Origin: PVC group bacterium
GTDB taxonomy: Bacteria; Verrucomicrobiota; Kiritimatiellia; CAIKKV01; PXCX01
Direction: 5' to 3'
Assembly (NCBI GenBank): GCA_003565195.1
Contig: PXCX01000051.1
Location: forward strand, 1-16,661
Length of the DNA stretch: 16,661 bases
Shown here: positions 1 through 7,877 of the stretch, piece after piece
Layout: each line of letters opens with the position of its first letter
Position numbering within the stretch: the first letter of the stretch is position 1
Notes under the pieces: generated by a model
What the model was told of the DNA's origin: nothing
Seen by the model: the letters and a program-made list of their open reading frames with translations, nothing else
Databases searched by the model: none
Made by a program: the position numbers and the translations under genes

Positions 1-1103
1 ACAGTGCCTGGGGATCCTGGGCGACTGGACGCAGTCACAAGGCCGAGAACCTGAATCATGTGACATTGCCCGAGCTGCGCCGGTTAGCCGCTGGCAAAGA
101 TCCGTTTTTCCTTTTTCTGCGGCACATGGATCCGCATTCGCCGTATCTGCCGCCGGCGCCGTTCGAACGCATGTTTTACGCCGGCAACGAATGCGATCCA
201 AAAAACAAATCATTGGATCCGGTCTATAAATTCAAGCCGTTCGCCGATTATTTTCGCAGTTGGTTTCCCCCGGAATGTACCGATAAGGATTACATCATTG
301 CTCAATACGACGGCGCTGTAGCTTATATGGATGCCTGCCTGTCGAATATTTTCCAGGAAATAGATGCGTTGGGCTTGATGGAGAATACCTTGATTGTGAT
401 TACCTCGGATCATGGCGAAACGTTATACGATCATGAATGCTGGTTCGATCATCACGGTCTGTACGACTGCACGCTGACCGTGCCGTTGGTTCTGATCCAG
501 CCGGGACGTGTACCGGCCGGATGCCGTATCGCGGATATTTGCCGGATGCAGGATATGATGCCCACCATGTTAAACCTGATGGGGCTTCGCGCCCCTGGTC
601 CCATGGACGGCCGCAGCCTGGCCCCGCTGATGCAGGGGCGACAGCGAAAACCGGAACCTGAATTCTACATTACAGAATGTACCTGGATGCGCAAACACGG
701 CTGGCGTACCCCGGAATGGAAACTGATTCAGGCTCTTGAACCGGATATCCATTTCAAGCCGCCAATCGAATTATACAATCTAATTCAGGATCCGCAGGAA
801 AATCATAACCTGGCGACCAAGGAACCGGCCACGGTACGCTGGTTGATTGACCGGATGGAAACCCATATTCGGCGGCGCGAAAAGGCGACCGGACGCCCCA
901 ACCCGATGACCACCAATCTAGACTGGCACGGCCAGGGATGCGGCCCGTTCACGTCCAGCGAGCAAGCCTATCAAACAATGCACATCGGCTCGGCAAAAGA
1001 GGCGGCCAAATTACAATCCAAACCGCCATTTTCAGGCATACTGCCGACCGGATCGGCAATCACAACATCCATCGGTCGTTCATCTTCGGACGGTTCAGGA
1101 TAA
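1..1103 (+). CDS. Sulfatase family protein, 5' end missing
   Basis: The reading frame is already open at the window edge (first full codon at base 3), so the N-terminal part is outside and the GTG at base 60 is probably internal. Sulfatases hydrolyse sulfate esters using a formylglycine made from Cys or Ser in a CxPxR/SxPxR motif; that motif would lie upstream and cannot be seen here. The alkaline-phosphatase-fold core is clear: an HMDPHSPYLPP stretch near bases 123-155, then SDHGETLYDHE near bases 408-440 with the metal-binding Asp-His pair, then a Pro-rich LVLIQPGRVP segment, and WKLI near 717. The last 44 codons (from about base 971) are rich in Ser, Gly and Thr and overlap the end of the convergent nadB, so they may be a run-on tail. 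Substrate is unknown; a carbohydrate sulfate is a reasonable guess given the glycosidases in this window. Confidence 0.9.
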   Translation, partial: SAWGSWATGRSHKAENLNHVTLPELRRLAAGKDPFFLFLRHMDPHSPYLPPAPFERMFYAGNECDPKNKSLDPVYKFKPFADYFRSWFPPECTDKDYIIAQYDGAVAYMDACLSNIFQEIDALGLMENTLIVITSDHGETLYDHECWFDHHGLYDCTLTVPLVLIQPGRVPAGCRIADICRMQDMMPTMLNLMGLRAPGPMDGRSLAPLMQGRQRKPEPEFYITECTWMRKHGWRTPEWKLIQALEPDIHFKPPIELYNLIQDPQENHNLATKEPATVRWLIDRMETHIRRREKATGRPNPMTTNLDWHGQGCGPFTSSEQAYQTMHIGSAKEAAKLQSKPPFSGILPTGSAITTSIGRSSSDGSG

Positions 1104-2647
1104 TCAAGTGTGTAATGTAACCCACGACTTTCATGACGCTGTTGAGCGCAACGGATAATCAATTCAGCGGCTGCGGCGATATTGCGCAATTCCAGAACAT
1201 CCGCCGTCACGAGATAATTGAGATAATATTCGCGGATTTCGCGGCGCAGATTGCGTATCCGGCGGGCCGCCCGCGCGAGGCGGCGATTCGACCGCACAAT
1301 CCCGACATAATCCCACATACAGGTACGGACTTCATTCCAGTTATGCTCGACAACGACCGCTTCATCGCTGGGAACGGCGGCGCCGAGTTCCCAATCGGGA
1401 ATCGCGGGCCGGTCATCACGGCGCGCCGCGGCATGCGGTCCCAGGTTTTCGGCCATCACATGAGCACAGACTAATGCTTCGAGCAGCGAATTGCTGGCCA
1501 GCCGATTGGCGCCGTGCAAACCGGTAAAAGCCGTTTCCCCAACCGCCAACAAGCCGGGCAGCGCCGTCATGCCGTCGATACCGGCCGCAACCCCGCCACA
1601 GAAATAATGCGCGGCCGGAACCACCGGCACCAGATCCGTCGCCATATCGATACCATACCGTCGGCACGTATCGTAAATATTCGGAAACCGCCTCCGCAAA
1701 AACGTTTCCGAATGTTGGCGAATATCGAGATAGACACAAGGCACGCCGCGGGTTTTCATTTCGCGGTCAATCGCCCTCGCCACAATATCGCGCGGCGCCA
1801 AGTCCGCCCTCGTATCATAACGCTCCATAAAGGGCCGGCCATCGGAATCGACCAAACGGGCGCCTTCGCCGCGCACGGCTTCACTGATCAAAAACGATTT
1901 GGCCTGGGGATGATACAAACAAGTCGGATGAAACTGGATAAACTCCATGTTGACAATCGGCACCCCGGCGCGCCAGGCCATGGCCACCCCGTCAGCGGTG
2001 GCAATGTCGGGATTGGACGTATAAAGATAAACCTTGCCGCCGCCGCCGCTGGCACACACGGTATACGGCGCGCGTACCGCAAAAATGTCGTTGGCCTGCC
2101 GATCGAGAACATAAAGACCGACGCACCGGTTCTCTCCGCCGCTTCCCAGCCAGCCGGTTGTAATCAAATCAATCGCCATCGTATGTTCAAACAGCGTAAT
2201 CGCCGGTTCATTCAGAACTCGCTTTAACAAAACCTGTTCGACTTCGCGACCGGTAATATCGCCCGCATGCAGGACACGCCGCCGCGAATGCCCGCCTTCC
2301 CGTCCCAAATCGTAACCGCGCGCATCGTTGCCTTCGCTAAACGACACACCCAGTTGTTCCAACTCGGCAATCCGTGCCGGCGCCGCGCCAACAATCGTGC
2401 GCACCACATCTTCATGACACAGACCGGCACCGGCTTCAAGCGTGTCCTGTACGTGCTGCTCAAAACTGTCGGCCGAGTCGATCACGCAGGCAATCCCGCC
2501 CTGGGCGAAATTGGTGTTGCTGTCGGCACGCTCTTTTTTGGTAATGACCACGACCCGACCATATTGCGCCAGGTGCAAGGCCGACAACAATCCGGCAATC
2601 CCGCTGCCAATCACCACAAAATCGCCGTCAATTATTCGAATGCTCAT
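971..2647 (-). CDS. nadB: L-aspartate oxidase (NadB)
   Basis: This FAD flavoprotein oxidises L-aspartate to iminoaspartate, the first step of de novo NAD synthesis, and hands its product to quinolinate synthase (NadA), which is not in the window. From the ATG at 2647 it is 558 residues, close to the E. coli length of 540. Visible motifs are the FAD-binding GSGIAG at residues 14-19, FAQGGIAC at 48-54, the active-site REGGHS at about 116-121, QFHPTCLYHP in the middle, and the HGANRLASNSLLEALV block typical of the family. It ends with the helical domain and a GLHYTLDYPE segment. The frame is open further upstream, but that part lies over rfbA and is not NadB-like. A weak GGGAAG ribosome site precedes the chosen start. 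It lies 35 bp downstream of rfbA and is probably cotranscribed with it. The 3' end overlaps the convergent sulfatase gene by 133 bp. Confidence 0.95.
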   Translation of the reverse strand: MSIRIIDGDFVVIGSGIAGLLSALHLAQYGRVVVITKKERADSNTNFAQGGIACVIDSADSFEQHVQDTLEAGAGLCHEDVVRTIVGAAPARIAELEQLGVSFSEGNDARGYDLGREGGHSRRRVLHAGDITGREVEQVLLKRVLNEPAITLFEHTMAIDLITTGWLGSGGENRCVGLYVLDRQANDIFAVRAPYTVCASGGGGKVYLYTSNPDIATADGVAMAWRAGVPIVNMEFIQFHPTCLYHPQAKSFLISEAVRGEGARLVDSDGRPFMERYDTRADLAPRDIVARAIDREMKTRGVPCVYLDIRQHSETFLRRRFPNIYDTCRRYGIDMATDLVPVVPAAHYFCGGVAAGIDGMTALPGLLAVGETAFTGLHGANRLASNSLLEALVCAHVMAENLGPHAAARRDDRPAIPDWELGAAVPSDEAVVVEHNWNEVRTCMWDYVGIVRSNRRLARAARRIRNLRREIREYYLNYLVTADVLELRNIAAAAELIIRCAQQRHESRGLHYTLDYPEPSEDERPMDVVIADPVGSMPENGGLDCNLAASFAEPMCIV

Positions 2648-2682
2648 TGAACTTCCCAAACCGCGTCGTCTTGTTCGCTGAA

Positions 2683-3576
2683 TTAGACCATCGATGTTTC
2701 CAGGACTTGCAGCAGGTATTGCCCGTAGTCGCTGTTCCCCAGCGTGGCGGCATTGTATCTGAGCTGATCGGCATCGATATATTCCATGCGATATGCCACT
2801 TCCTCCAGACACCCGATTTGCAGCCCTTGGCGATGCTCGATCGTCGCCACGAAATTGCCGGCTTCCAAAAGACTTTCCGGTGTACCGGCATCAAGCCATG
2901 CCATTCCACGCGTCAAAAGATTAACGCGTAACGCGTTCCTCGCCAGATACTCCAAATTGACATCGGTGATTTCCAGTTCGTTGCGGGCCGAGGGCCGCAA
3001 ACCGCGGGCGATCTCGACAACCTCCGAATCGTAGCAGTATAGTCCCGGCACCGCGTAATGACTCTTGGGATCAGCGGGTTTCTCCTCAATCGAGACCGCT
3101 TGGCCATCCCGGTTGATCTCGACCACACCGTAACGCTGAGGATCCTGAACCGGATAACCAAAAATCGTGGCGCCCTGTTTGTGGCTGAGCGTTATCCTCA
3201 GAAATTCAGTGTCGCCGTAAAACAGGTTGTCGCCCAGGATAAGGCATACCGGATCGTTGCCGATAAAATCCGCACCGATCAAAAACACTTGGGCAATGCC
3301 CCGCGGTTCCGCCTGTTCCGCATAGCTAAACCGTACCCCGATCGTATGCCCGTCGCCCAGCAATTCACGGATGCGCGGTAAATCCGTGGGCGTCGACACT
3401 ATCAGGATATCCCGGATACCGCCCAACATCAAGGTCGAAATAGGATAGTAGATCATGGGCTTGTTGTATATCGGCAACAACTGCTTGCTGGTCGCCAGGG
3501 TTACCGGATGCAACCTTGTGCCGGCACCGCCGGCCAGCACAATTCCCTTCCAGCCCATAACGCGTTCTCTTCTCAC
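2683..3576 (-). CDS. rfbA: Glucose-1-phosphate thymidylyltransferase (RmlA/RfbA)
   Basis: The enzyme joins dTTP and glucose-1-phosphate to give dTDP-glucose, the first step to dTDP-L-rhamnose and related dTDP-sugars used in surface glycans. Residues 11-40 carry the nucleotidyltransferase signature GIVLAGGAGTRLHP followed by SKQLLPIYNKP. ILGDN at about 113-117 holds the metal-binding Asp, and IEEKPADPKSHYA and WLDAGTPESLLEA follow further on. I chose the GTG at 3574-3576 because a perfect AAGGAGG (3582-3588) sits 5 bases upstream. The ATG at 3556-3558, six codons later, gives the usual family start (MGWKGIVLAGG) but has no comparable ribosome site. The product is 297 residues, normal for the family (about 290). 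No rfbB, rfbC or rfbD is seen here, so those genes must lie elsewhere. It is followed by nadB on the same strand. Confidence 0.95.
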   Translation of the reverse strand: MRRERVMGWKGIVLAGGAGTRLHPVTLATSKQLLPIYNKPMIYYPISTLMLGGIRDILIVSTPTDLPRIRELLGDGHTIGVRFSYAEQAEPRGIAQVFLIGADFIGNDPVCLILGDNLFYGDTEFLRITLSHKQGATIFGYPVQDPQRYGVVEINRDGQAVSIEEKPADPKSHYAVPGLYCYDSEVVEIARGLRPSARNELEITDVNLEYLARNALRVNLLTRGMAWLDAGTPESLLEAGNFVATIEHRQGLQIGCLEEVAYRMEYIDADQLRYNAATLGNSDYGQYLLQVLETSMV

Positions 3577-3581
3577 AAACG

Positions 3582-3588
3582 CCTCCTT
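3582..3588 (-). promoter_or_regulatory. Strong ribosome binding site deciding the rfbA start
   Basis: On the minus strand this reads AAGGAGG, 5 bases before the GTG at 3576. It favours this GTG over the ATG six codons downstream. Confidence 0.7.
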
Positions 3589-3650
3589 TTTGTCCCGCCG
3601 CAATCCATCAAAACCGTCAGAACGTTTTCCTGCCGGTTGCTTCACAACGC

Positions 3651-3678
3651 ATCATATCAGCCCACCGCGATAATTCAA
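3651..3678 (-). promoter_or_regulatory. Predicted sigma-70 type promoter for rfbA-nadB
   Basis: On the minus strand there is a -35 like TTGAAT (3673-3678), a 16-bp spacer and a -10 TATGAT (3651-3656). An extended TG one base before the -10 gives TGATATGAT. The start of transcription would fall near 3644, leaving a leader of about 68 bases. Predicted by eye only. Confidence 0.45.
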
Positions 3679-3692
3679 TGAATTTTTGCAGC

Positions 3693-3720
3693 TTGTATTC
3701 CAGCCGATTTTTTGTATTGT
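3693..3720 (+). promoter_or_regulatory. Possible promoter of the aldo/keto reductase gene
   Basis: TTGTAT (3693-3698), a 16-bp spacer and TATTGT (3715-3720), 32 bases before the chosen ATG. It would stand back to back with the rfbA promoter. The match to consensus is only moderate. Confidence 0.28.
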
Positions 3721-3752
3721 TTCCTTTTTCAAGATCAAAAGGCAAAAGAAAA

Positions 3753-4694
3753 ATGCAGACCATTTGCTGGAAAGACTATCAACTGTCACGCATGATGCTT
3801 GGAACCGTTCAATTCGGCATGACTTACTGTATCGCGAATACCGCCGGTCAACCATCCTACGATGACATACTGGCCATGGTGGCGACCGCGCTTGACGGCG
3901 GGGTCAACGGTTTCGATACCGCCGCGGCCTATGGCGACAGCGAGATCGTGCTGGGCCAGGCATTACGAGAACTTCACGCTCTCGAACAAGTTCTGGTGGT
4001 AACCAAAGTTAAAGCGTTGCCGCCGTCCTGCGCCGACAACCCGCAAATCGCCGAAAAAACCATTCGCGAATCCGTCGATGCATCCCGTCTCCGCCTCGGC
4101 ATGGACCGGCTGCCGCTAGTACTGTTTCATCGCGAGCAGGATGGGCGTTATCTCTACGTCCTCGAAAAATTGGCCGCTGAGGGTCAGATTCGCCATGTCG
4201 GCATCTCTGGCGGCAATCACCCCGGCCCGATCGGCGACTGGGTCGCCGCCGGCCGTGTTTCGGCACTGCAGTTGCCTGCCAACCTGCTGGACCGGCGCCA
4301 TGCCCGCAGCGGAATTTTCGAAGCCTGCAAAAGCAAGGGCATTGCGGTGTTTATTCGCAGTGTCTACCTTCAAGGCCTGTTGTTGATGCCTGAATCGGCG
4401 ATCCCCGCATCGCTCGACGGTGTAATTCCGGTGCGCCGCCGTCTGGTTGCGTTGGCGGATCAGGCCGGCATTGGAATGGCCGAACTGGCCGTACGCTATA
4501 TGCTGGCACAACCTGGAGTTACCAGCGTGCTAACAGGCGTGGAAACCATTGGGCAGTTACGCGAAAACCTGGCGTTCTTCGATCGCGGCCCGCTGCCAGC
4601 CAGCTTGATGGAAACCGTCGCCGAGGCCATACCTAACCTGCCCGACACCGTACTGACGCCGTCCACCTGGCCCAACGCCTGGCCGCAGCATTAA
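3753..4694 (+). CDS. Aldo/keto reductase family protein
   Basis: This is an NAD(P)H-dependent oxidoreductase of the TIM-barrel aldo/keto reductase superfamily, 313 residues from the ATG at 3753. The catalytic tetrad can be placed: Asp55 (GFDTA), Tyr60 (AAAYGDSE), Lys85 (VVTKVK) and His126 (LVLFHRE). The opening LGTVQFGMTYCIANTAGQP matches a subgroup often found in polysaccharide loci, which usually has Gly where Cys26 is here. The C-terminal part (AVRYMLAQPGVTSVLTGVET) is the usual cofactor-end segment. The frame is open upstream to 3678, but that stretch is Phe/Ser-rich and lies in the promoter region, so the later ATG is preferred; its ribosome site is weak. It is divergent from rfbA, which may hint at a sugar substrate, but the actual substrate cannot be read from the sequence. 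Confidence 0.9.
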   Translation: MQTICWKDYQLSRMMLGTVQFGMTYCIANTAGQPSYDDILAMVATALDGGVNGFDTAAAYGDSEIVLGQALRELHALEQVLVVTKVKALPPSCADNPQIAEKTIRESVDASRLRLGMDRLPLVLFHREQDGRYLYVLEKLAAEGQIRHVGISGGNHPGPIGDWVAAGRVSALQLPANLLDRRHARSGIFEACKSKGIAVFIRSVYLQGLLLMPESAIPASLDGVIPVRRRLVALADQAGIGMAELAVRYMLAQPGVTSVLTGVETIGQLRENLAFFDRGPLPASLMETVAEAIPNLPDTVLTPSTWPNAWPQH

Positions 4695-4829
4695 GTTTGA
4701 ACCATTTTGGCTATCCCTGGCGCATTACGCTTCTGCAAAAAAGTACCGTCTTCTCTCGATCGCCAGCACCAACGTTGCAACCATCTTGCACGATTCAAGG
4801 ACAATTGCTGCAAACCACCAAGGCATTCA

Positions 4830-4905
4830 TGGTGGAGCGGAGGAGATTCGAACTCCCGGCCCCCACGTTGCGAACGTGGTGCTCTGCCAACTGAGCTACC
4901 GCCCC
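4830..4905 (-). tRNA. tRNA-Ala, anticodon CGC
   Basis: The minus strand folds as a complete 76-base tRNA. The acceptor stem is GGGGCGG/CCGCTCC and contains the G3:U70 wobble pair that identifies alanine tRNAs. The D arm is GCTC/GAGC with AGTTGGCA in the loop. The anticodon stem is CCACG/CGTGG with loop TTCGCAA, giving anticodon CGC, which reads GCG codons. The variable loop has five bases, and the T arm carries the standard TTCGAAT loop. The discriminator is A, and the 3' CCA is encoded (4830-4832). It stands alone, with no second tRNA beside it and no obvious terminator hairpin after it. Confidence 0.96.
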
Positions 4906-4919
4906 GTCTAAAGGCTCAT

Positions 4920-4948
4920 AATTAAATCAAATTATCACCATTTGTAAA
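4920..4948 (-). promoter_or_regulatory. Predicted promoter of tRNA-Ala
   Basis: On the minus strand, TTTACA (4943-4948), a 17-bp spacer and an AT-rich TTAATT (4920-4925), 14 bases before the mature tRNA 5' end. That gives a leader of about 7 bases. The -35 is good and the -10 is weak. In the rest of the 4906-5194 gap I see only the yihY promoter and a short palindrome; no gene is supported there. Confidence 0.35.
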
Positions 4949-5038
4949 GCCAAATCGTGGAGCCCACCGGCCGCAATCAAAGCCATCGACTGGAAACGCC
5001 GCATAAATAATCTCCGGTTTTTTTCCGTCAATCAAAGA

Positions 5039-5067
5039 TTGAACATTGGTGACAATATGGATATACT
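5039..5067 (+). promoter_or_regulatory. Predicted sigma-70 promoter upstream of the YihY-family gene
   Basis: TTGAAC (5039-5044), an exact 17-bp spacer and TATACT (5062-5067), which matches the -10 consensus in five of six positions. Transcription would start near 5074 and leave a leader of about 120 bases before the ATG at 5195. Confidence 0.45.
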
Positions 5068-5162
5068 GTTGGTTAACGAAGGTTACCCGTGGACCGGCCT
5101 GCTCTGTCCGCCAGCGGTCAGGTGACGGCGCGCAGTTGGAAGCCAAGCTGACGCTTGCTTCG

Positions 5163-5172
5163 TTGACGTCAA
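5163..5172. promoter_or_regulatory. Perfect 10-bp palindrome in the yihY leader
   Basis: TTGACGTCAA is fully self-complementary and lies 22 bases before the start codon, inside the predicted leader. It could be an operator half or full site. No cognate regulator is visible, and a 10-mer can arise by chance. Confidence 0.2.
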
Positions 5173-5194
5173 ACGTACGACATGACAATAGCCG

Positions 5195-6670
5195 ATGAAT
5201 ACCTGTTTGGAAAACAACTCTGGGACGGATCGCGGCAACGCGTTTCGGCAAAGACTGGAATCAAATCTAGCTGAAGCCCGTACTTTTCTTCATGAAGAAT
5301 TGTGGGATATGGATTTGCGCCCCTTGCCCCGCTTAAAGGCCGCCTTCATCTCGTTGCTCCGGATCGTCAGCATCGTGATTCGAGGATTTATCGCCGATAA
5401 ATGCACCATGCAGGCGGGTACCCTGACGTATTTGACGCTGATGGCTTTGGTTCCCGTTCTGGTCCTGATGTTTTCGATCTCGCAAGGCATGGGAATTCAG
5501 GAACGCTTGATGGAAAGTCTGGGACTGCAACGGCGCGCCACCATTGCAGAAAACCGGACGGATCCCGGTGATCCGGTTGAAGTCGAGCGGCCATTTGAAA
5601 TCATCGAGGATCTTTGGCTGGCGGATATGCCGGAACAAATCGCCAATATCGTCATCACGGTATTTTCGGTGGTCGAACGCACCAATGTTCGCGCCCTGGG
5701 ACTTATCGGTTTGCTTTTTTTGATCTGGACCGTCATCCGGGTCATGGGCAAAGTCGAAAGATCTTTCAACAGCATTTGGGGAGTTCATAAATCGCGATCA
5801 TTCGCTCAACGTGTTTCCGGTTACATCAGCATCCTGGTTGTGGTTCCGATCCTGATTCTGAGCGCTACCAGTATCAATGCGTTTCTTTCATCGGACCGGG
5901 CGCTTGACTTGGTGAAAGACCATTTCGGCGGGTTCCTGGTTGTTTACGAGTTCGCGATTCGTGGCGCCATGTTCGGCGTCATTGTTCTGGGCTTTGTGTT
6001 CCTGCTGATGTTCATGCCCAATACGCGGGTCCGTATTTTCCCGGCGCTGATCGGCGGCACTGTCACAGCGCTGGCATGGTTCAGCTTACAGGCACTCTAT
6101 TTTATGGCCCAAAGCGGAGTGACCATGTACAACGCCATCTACGGAACGTTTGCCGCGCTACCTTTTTTTCTAGTCTGGTTAAACACCAGTTGGTTGATTG
6201 TGTTGTTCGGCGCCGAGATTACGTTCGCGGTCCAAAACCATCGAACCTATCGGCTGGAACACCGGGCAGCCCAGGCCACGCCGGCCACTTTGACCGCACT
6301 GGGACTGCTGATCATGTTCCAGATCGTCCGGCAATCCATGAAGGACGATAAACCGTGGACCGTCGATTCACTGATTGAACGGCATCATATTTCGGTGCGC
6401 CTGGTCAGCGATGTCCTGCGTACCTTATGCGCGCATGGTTTGGCAAGGGAATTAGCCGATCCACCCGACAGTTACCTGCCGGGACGTGATCCTTCGCGGA
6501 TCACGGTCGAAGACGTTGAAAACGCATTTCGCGGCGAACCGAAACCCCAGATGGTGCAACTGCTGGAGGAATCGGTGCCCGCCCTCGAAAAATGGAATCG
6601 GGACTATCGCCATAAGACCGCAAGTCCCCCGGAAGGAACGACCCTGCGCAAACTGGTGGACTCCCACTAG
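5195..6670 (+). CDS. YihY/virulence factor BrkB family inner-membrane protein
   Basis: A 491-residue polytopic membrane protein of the YihY/BrkB (once called RNase BN) family, whose molecular role remains unsettled. Six hydrophobic segments are visible at about residues 76-98, 168-186, 210-230, 252-274, 283-305 and 320-345. Family landmarks include AGTLTYLTLMALVPVLVLM near 75-93, FNSIWGV near 191-197, LMFMPNTRVR near 271-280 and YNAIYGTFAALPFFLVWL near 312-329. A charged loop (about 112-140) separates the first two helices. After the membrane part, residues about 362-450 look like a winged-helix domain (SLIERHHISVRLVSDVLRTL, then DPSRITVEDVENAF), as in the longer members of the family. An in-frame TAG just upstream makes 5195 the earliest possible start, but it has no clear ribosome site; the ATG at 5309 is an alternative. 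It converges on the amidase gene with 13 bp between the stops. Confidence 0.9.
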   Translation: MNTCLENNSGTDRGNAFRQRLESNLAEARTFLHEELWDMDLRPLPRLKAAFISLLRIVSIVIRGFIADKCTMQAGTLTYLTLMALVPVLVLMFSISQGMGIQERLMESLGLQRRATIAENRTDPGDPVEVERPFEIIEDLWLADMPEQIANIVITVFSVVERTNVRALGLIGLLFLIWTVIRVMGKVERSFNSIWGVHKSRSFAQRVSGYISILVVVPILILSATSINAFLSSDRALDLVKDHFGGFLVVYEFAIRGAMFGVIVLGFVFLLMFMPNTRVRIFPALIGGTVTALAWFSLQALYFMAQSGVTMYNAIYGTFAALPFFLVWLNTSWLIVLFGAEITFAVQNHRTYRLEHRAAQATPATLTALGLLIMFQIVRQSMKDDKPWTVDSLIERHHISVRLVSDVLRTLCAHGLARELADPPDSYLPGRDPSRITVEDVENAFRGEPKPQMVQLLEESVPALEKWNRDYRHKTASPPEGTTLRKLVDSH

Positions 6671-6683
6671 AAATCCGCAGGCG

Positions 6684-7754
6684 CTATTCTGCGCGCATCA
6701 GAACTCGCGTTCCGTCGGGAATCCGGCGTTCATCGGCAAGATCCCCGGGAATCACGGTTTCATCCGGCAAAAGGTAAAAGGTATCGGGCGCATCCCAGCG
6801 CGGACCGCTGATAGCAAACGCCGGACGTTTTGTGGTCACCATGCCTCCGACACGATAACCAATCCAGACACGGGTGTCTACGGGTAGCTTCCTGGCGTCC
6901 TTCTCAGAGAGGGTATCGCCACCAACCAGACGGCCATCAGTCAAAAAATACAGGGTACACGGTCGATTCCATTTGGACCCGGCTAAGGACACGGGAGTCT
7001 TGCCGTCACGGCCAAGGACAAGCGGCATGGCCGGATGCGGGCCGCGACCAGCGGGATAAGATCGAGACGGCGGGAAAAGCGCCGCCGCCAGCTCGGCATC
7101 CGCCTGTATCAGGCGTCCGGCGCGCACATCCGGATCGAACAACGGACGTCGCCGCAAGCCAAGCCGCCGTCGTACATCGTCGCGCGCGAATTGCATGCCG
7201 CAACGTTTGCGACCACGATGGTCGCGAGAATGCCAGCGATTCGGGGCGCCGTAAGCTACCATCGAGTGCGTCAGTACGCGATGATCCGGAACAGAGTATA
7301 TCCGGCGTAACTTTTTCAATAAAGCGGCCAAGGCATGATACTGCGGGTCTTCAATATCCCGGTCATGATAACCGGCAACTTCAATCCCAATCGAGATACG
7401 GTCCAGGTTTGTATGGCCGTCCCACATGCTGCGACCGCAATGATAGGCGACACGATGCCGATCGACAATCCGGAATACTTGGCCGGTTTCGTCAACCAGA
7501 TAATGCGCTTCACCGCGTCGCTGAAGTTTCTGCAAAGCGCTCGACGACGCGGCTTCGGTCGTATGCAAAACGATATACCGCGTTTCTTCGCGAAGAGCCC
7601 GTTCGGGATTTCGCGGGCTCACCCAGGCATCCGACACGGTCAGCGCCTCGGCAAAAACCGGCAACAACCAGACCCACCGCACAACCCCGCGTACCCGGAT
7701 TCGGCGGCTGAAAAAAAGGCCGCTATGCGCGATTATGGCTATTATGCGCGTCAT
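6684..7754 (-). CDS. N-acetylmuramoyl-L-alanine amidase (Amidase_2/PGRP fold) with C-terminal repeats
   Basis: Enzymes of this zinc amidase family cut the bond between N-acetylmuramic acid and the peptide stem of peptidoglycan. From the ATG at 7754 it is 356 residues. The domain spans about 58-200. Likely zinc ligands are His64 (IVLHTTE), His163 (VLTHSMV) and Cys185 (RGRKRCG), with IGIEVAG at 122-128. An insertion containing GAPNRWHSRDH separates the second and third ligands. Residues 259-300 and 317-354 are two copies of a short unit: G-x-x-W-x-x-P, then TLYFLTDG or TFYLLPDE, then GD, then DTRV or GTRV. The N-terminus has two hydrophobic patches (about 4-15 and 24-36) but no clean signal peptide. 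A TTG at 7776-7778 has a better ribosome site (GGAGG at 7787-7791, 8 bases away) and would add eight residues. It lies about 120 bp downstream of the kinase-glycosidase gene on the same strand. Confidence 0.85.
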   Translation of the reverse strand: MTRIIAIIAHSGLFFSRRIRVRGVVRWVWLLPVFAEALTVSDAWVSPRNPERALREETRYIVLHTTEAASSSALQKLQRRGEAHYLVDETGQVFRIVDRHRVAYHCGRSMWDGHTNLDRISIGIEVAGYHDRDIEDPQYHALAALLKKLRRIYSVPDHRVLTHSMVAYGAPNRWHSRDHRGRKRCGMQFARDDVRRRLGLRRRPLFDPDVRAGRLIQADAELAAALFPPSRSYPAGRGPHPAMPLVLGRDGKTPVSLAGSKWNRPCTLYFLTDGRLVGGDTLSEKDARKLPVDTRVWIGYRVGGMVTTKRPAFAISGPRWDAPDTFYLLPDETVIPGDLADERRIPDGTRVLMRAE

Positions 7755-7877
7755 CTCATGGATTGCCCTCAACCTCAAAGGAGTAACCTCCGCCCGCCCG
7801 CCTGCCGCTAACAAACAAACTGCTTTGCCGAATATCATATCAATTCAAGTCATAAATTCAAGCACGGACGTGAACTG

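Noticed and set aside
1514..2227. Plus-strand 237-codon open frame inside nadB
   Set aside because: Rich in Arg and His, with no motif, and fully antisense to a clear NadB.
4830..4905. tRNA-Ala as an integration site for a mobile element
   Set aside because: No integrase gene and no second copy of the tRNA 3' end was noticed in the window.
4697..4925. Two plus-strand open frames across the tRNA region
   Set aside because: They are antisense translations of tRNA-Ala (GGDSNSRPPRCERG type), a well-known annotation artefact.
4922..5251. Minus-strand 109-codon open frame in the tRNA-yihY gap
   Set aside because: No ribosome site, no motif, and it overlaps the promoters and the start of the YihY-family gene.
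6830..7711. Plus-strand 293-codon open frame antisense to the amidase
   Set aside because: Low-complexity Arg/Ser/Gln composition without any domain; the opposite strand carries a convincing amidase.
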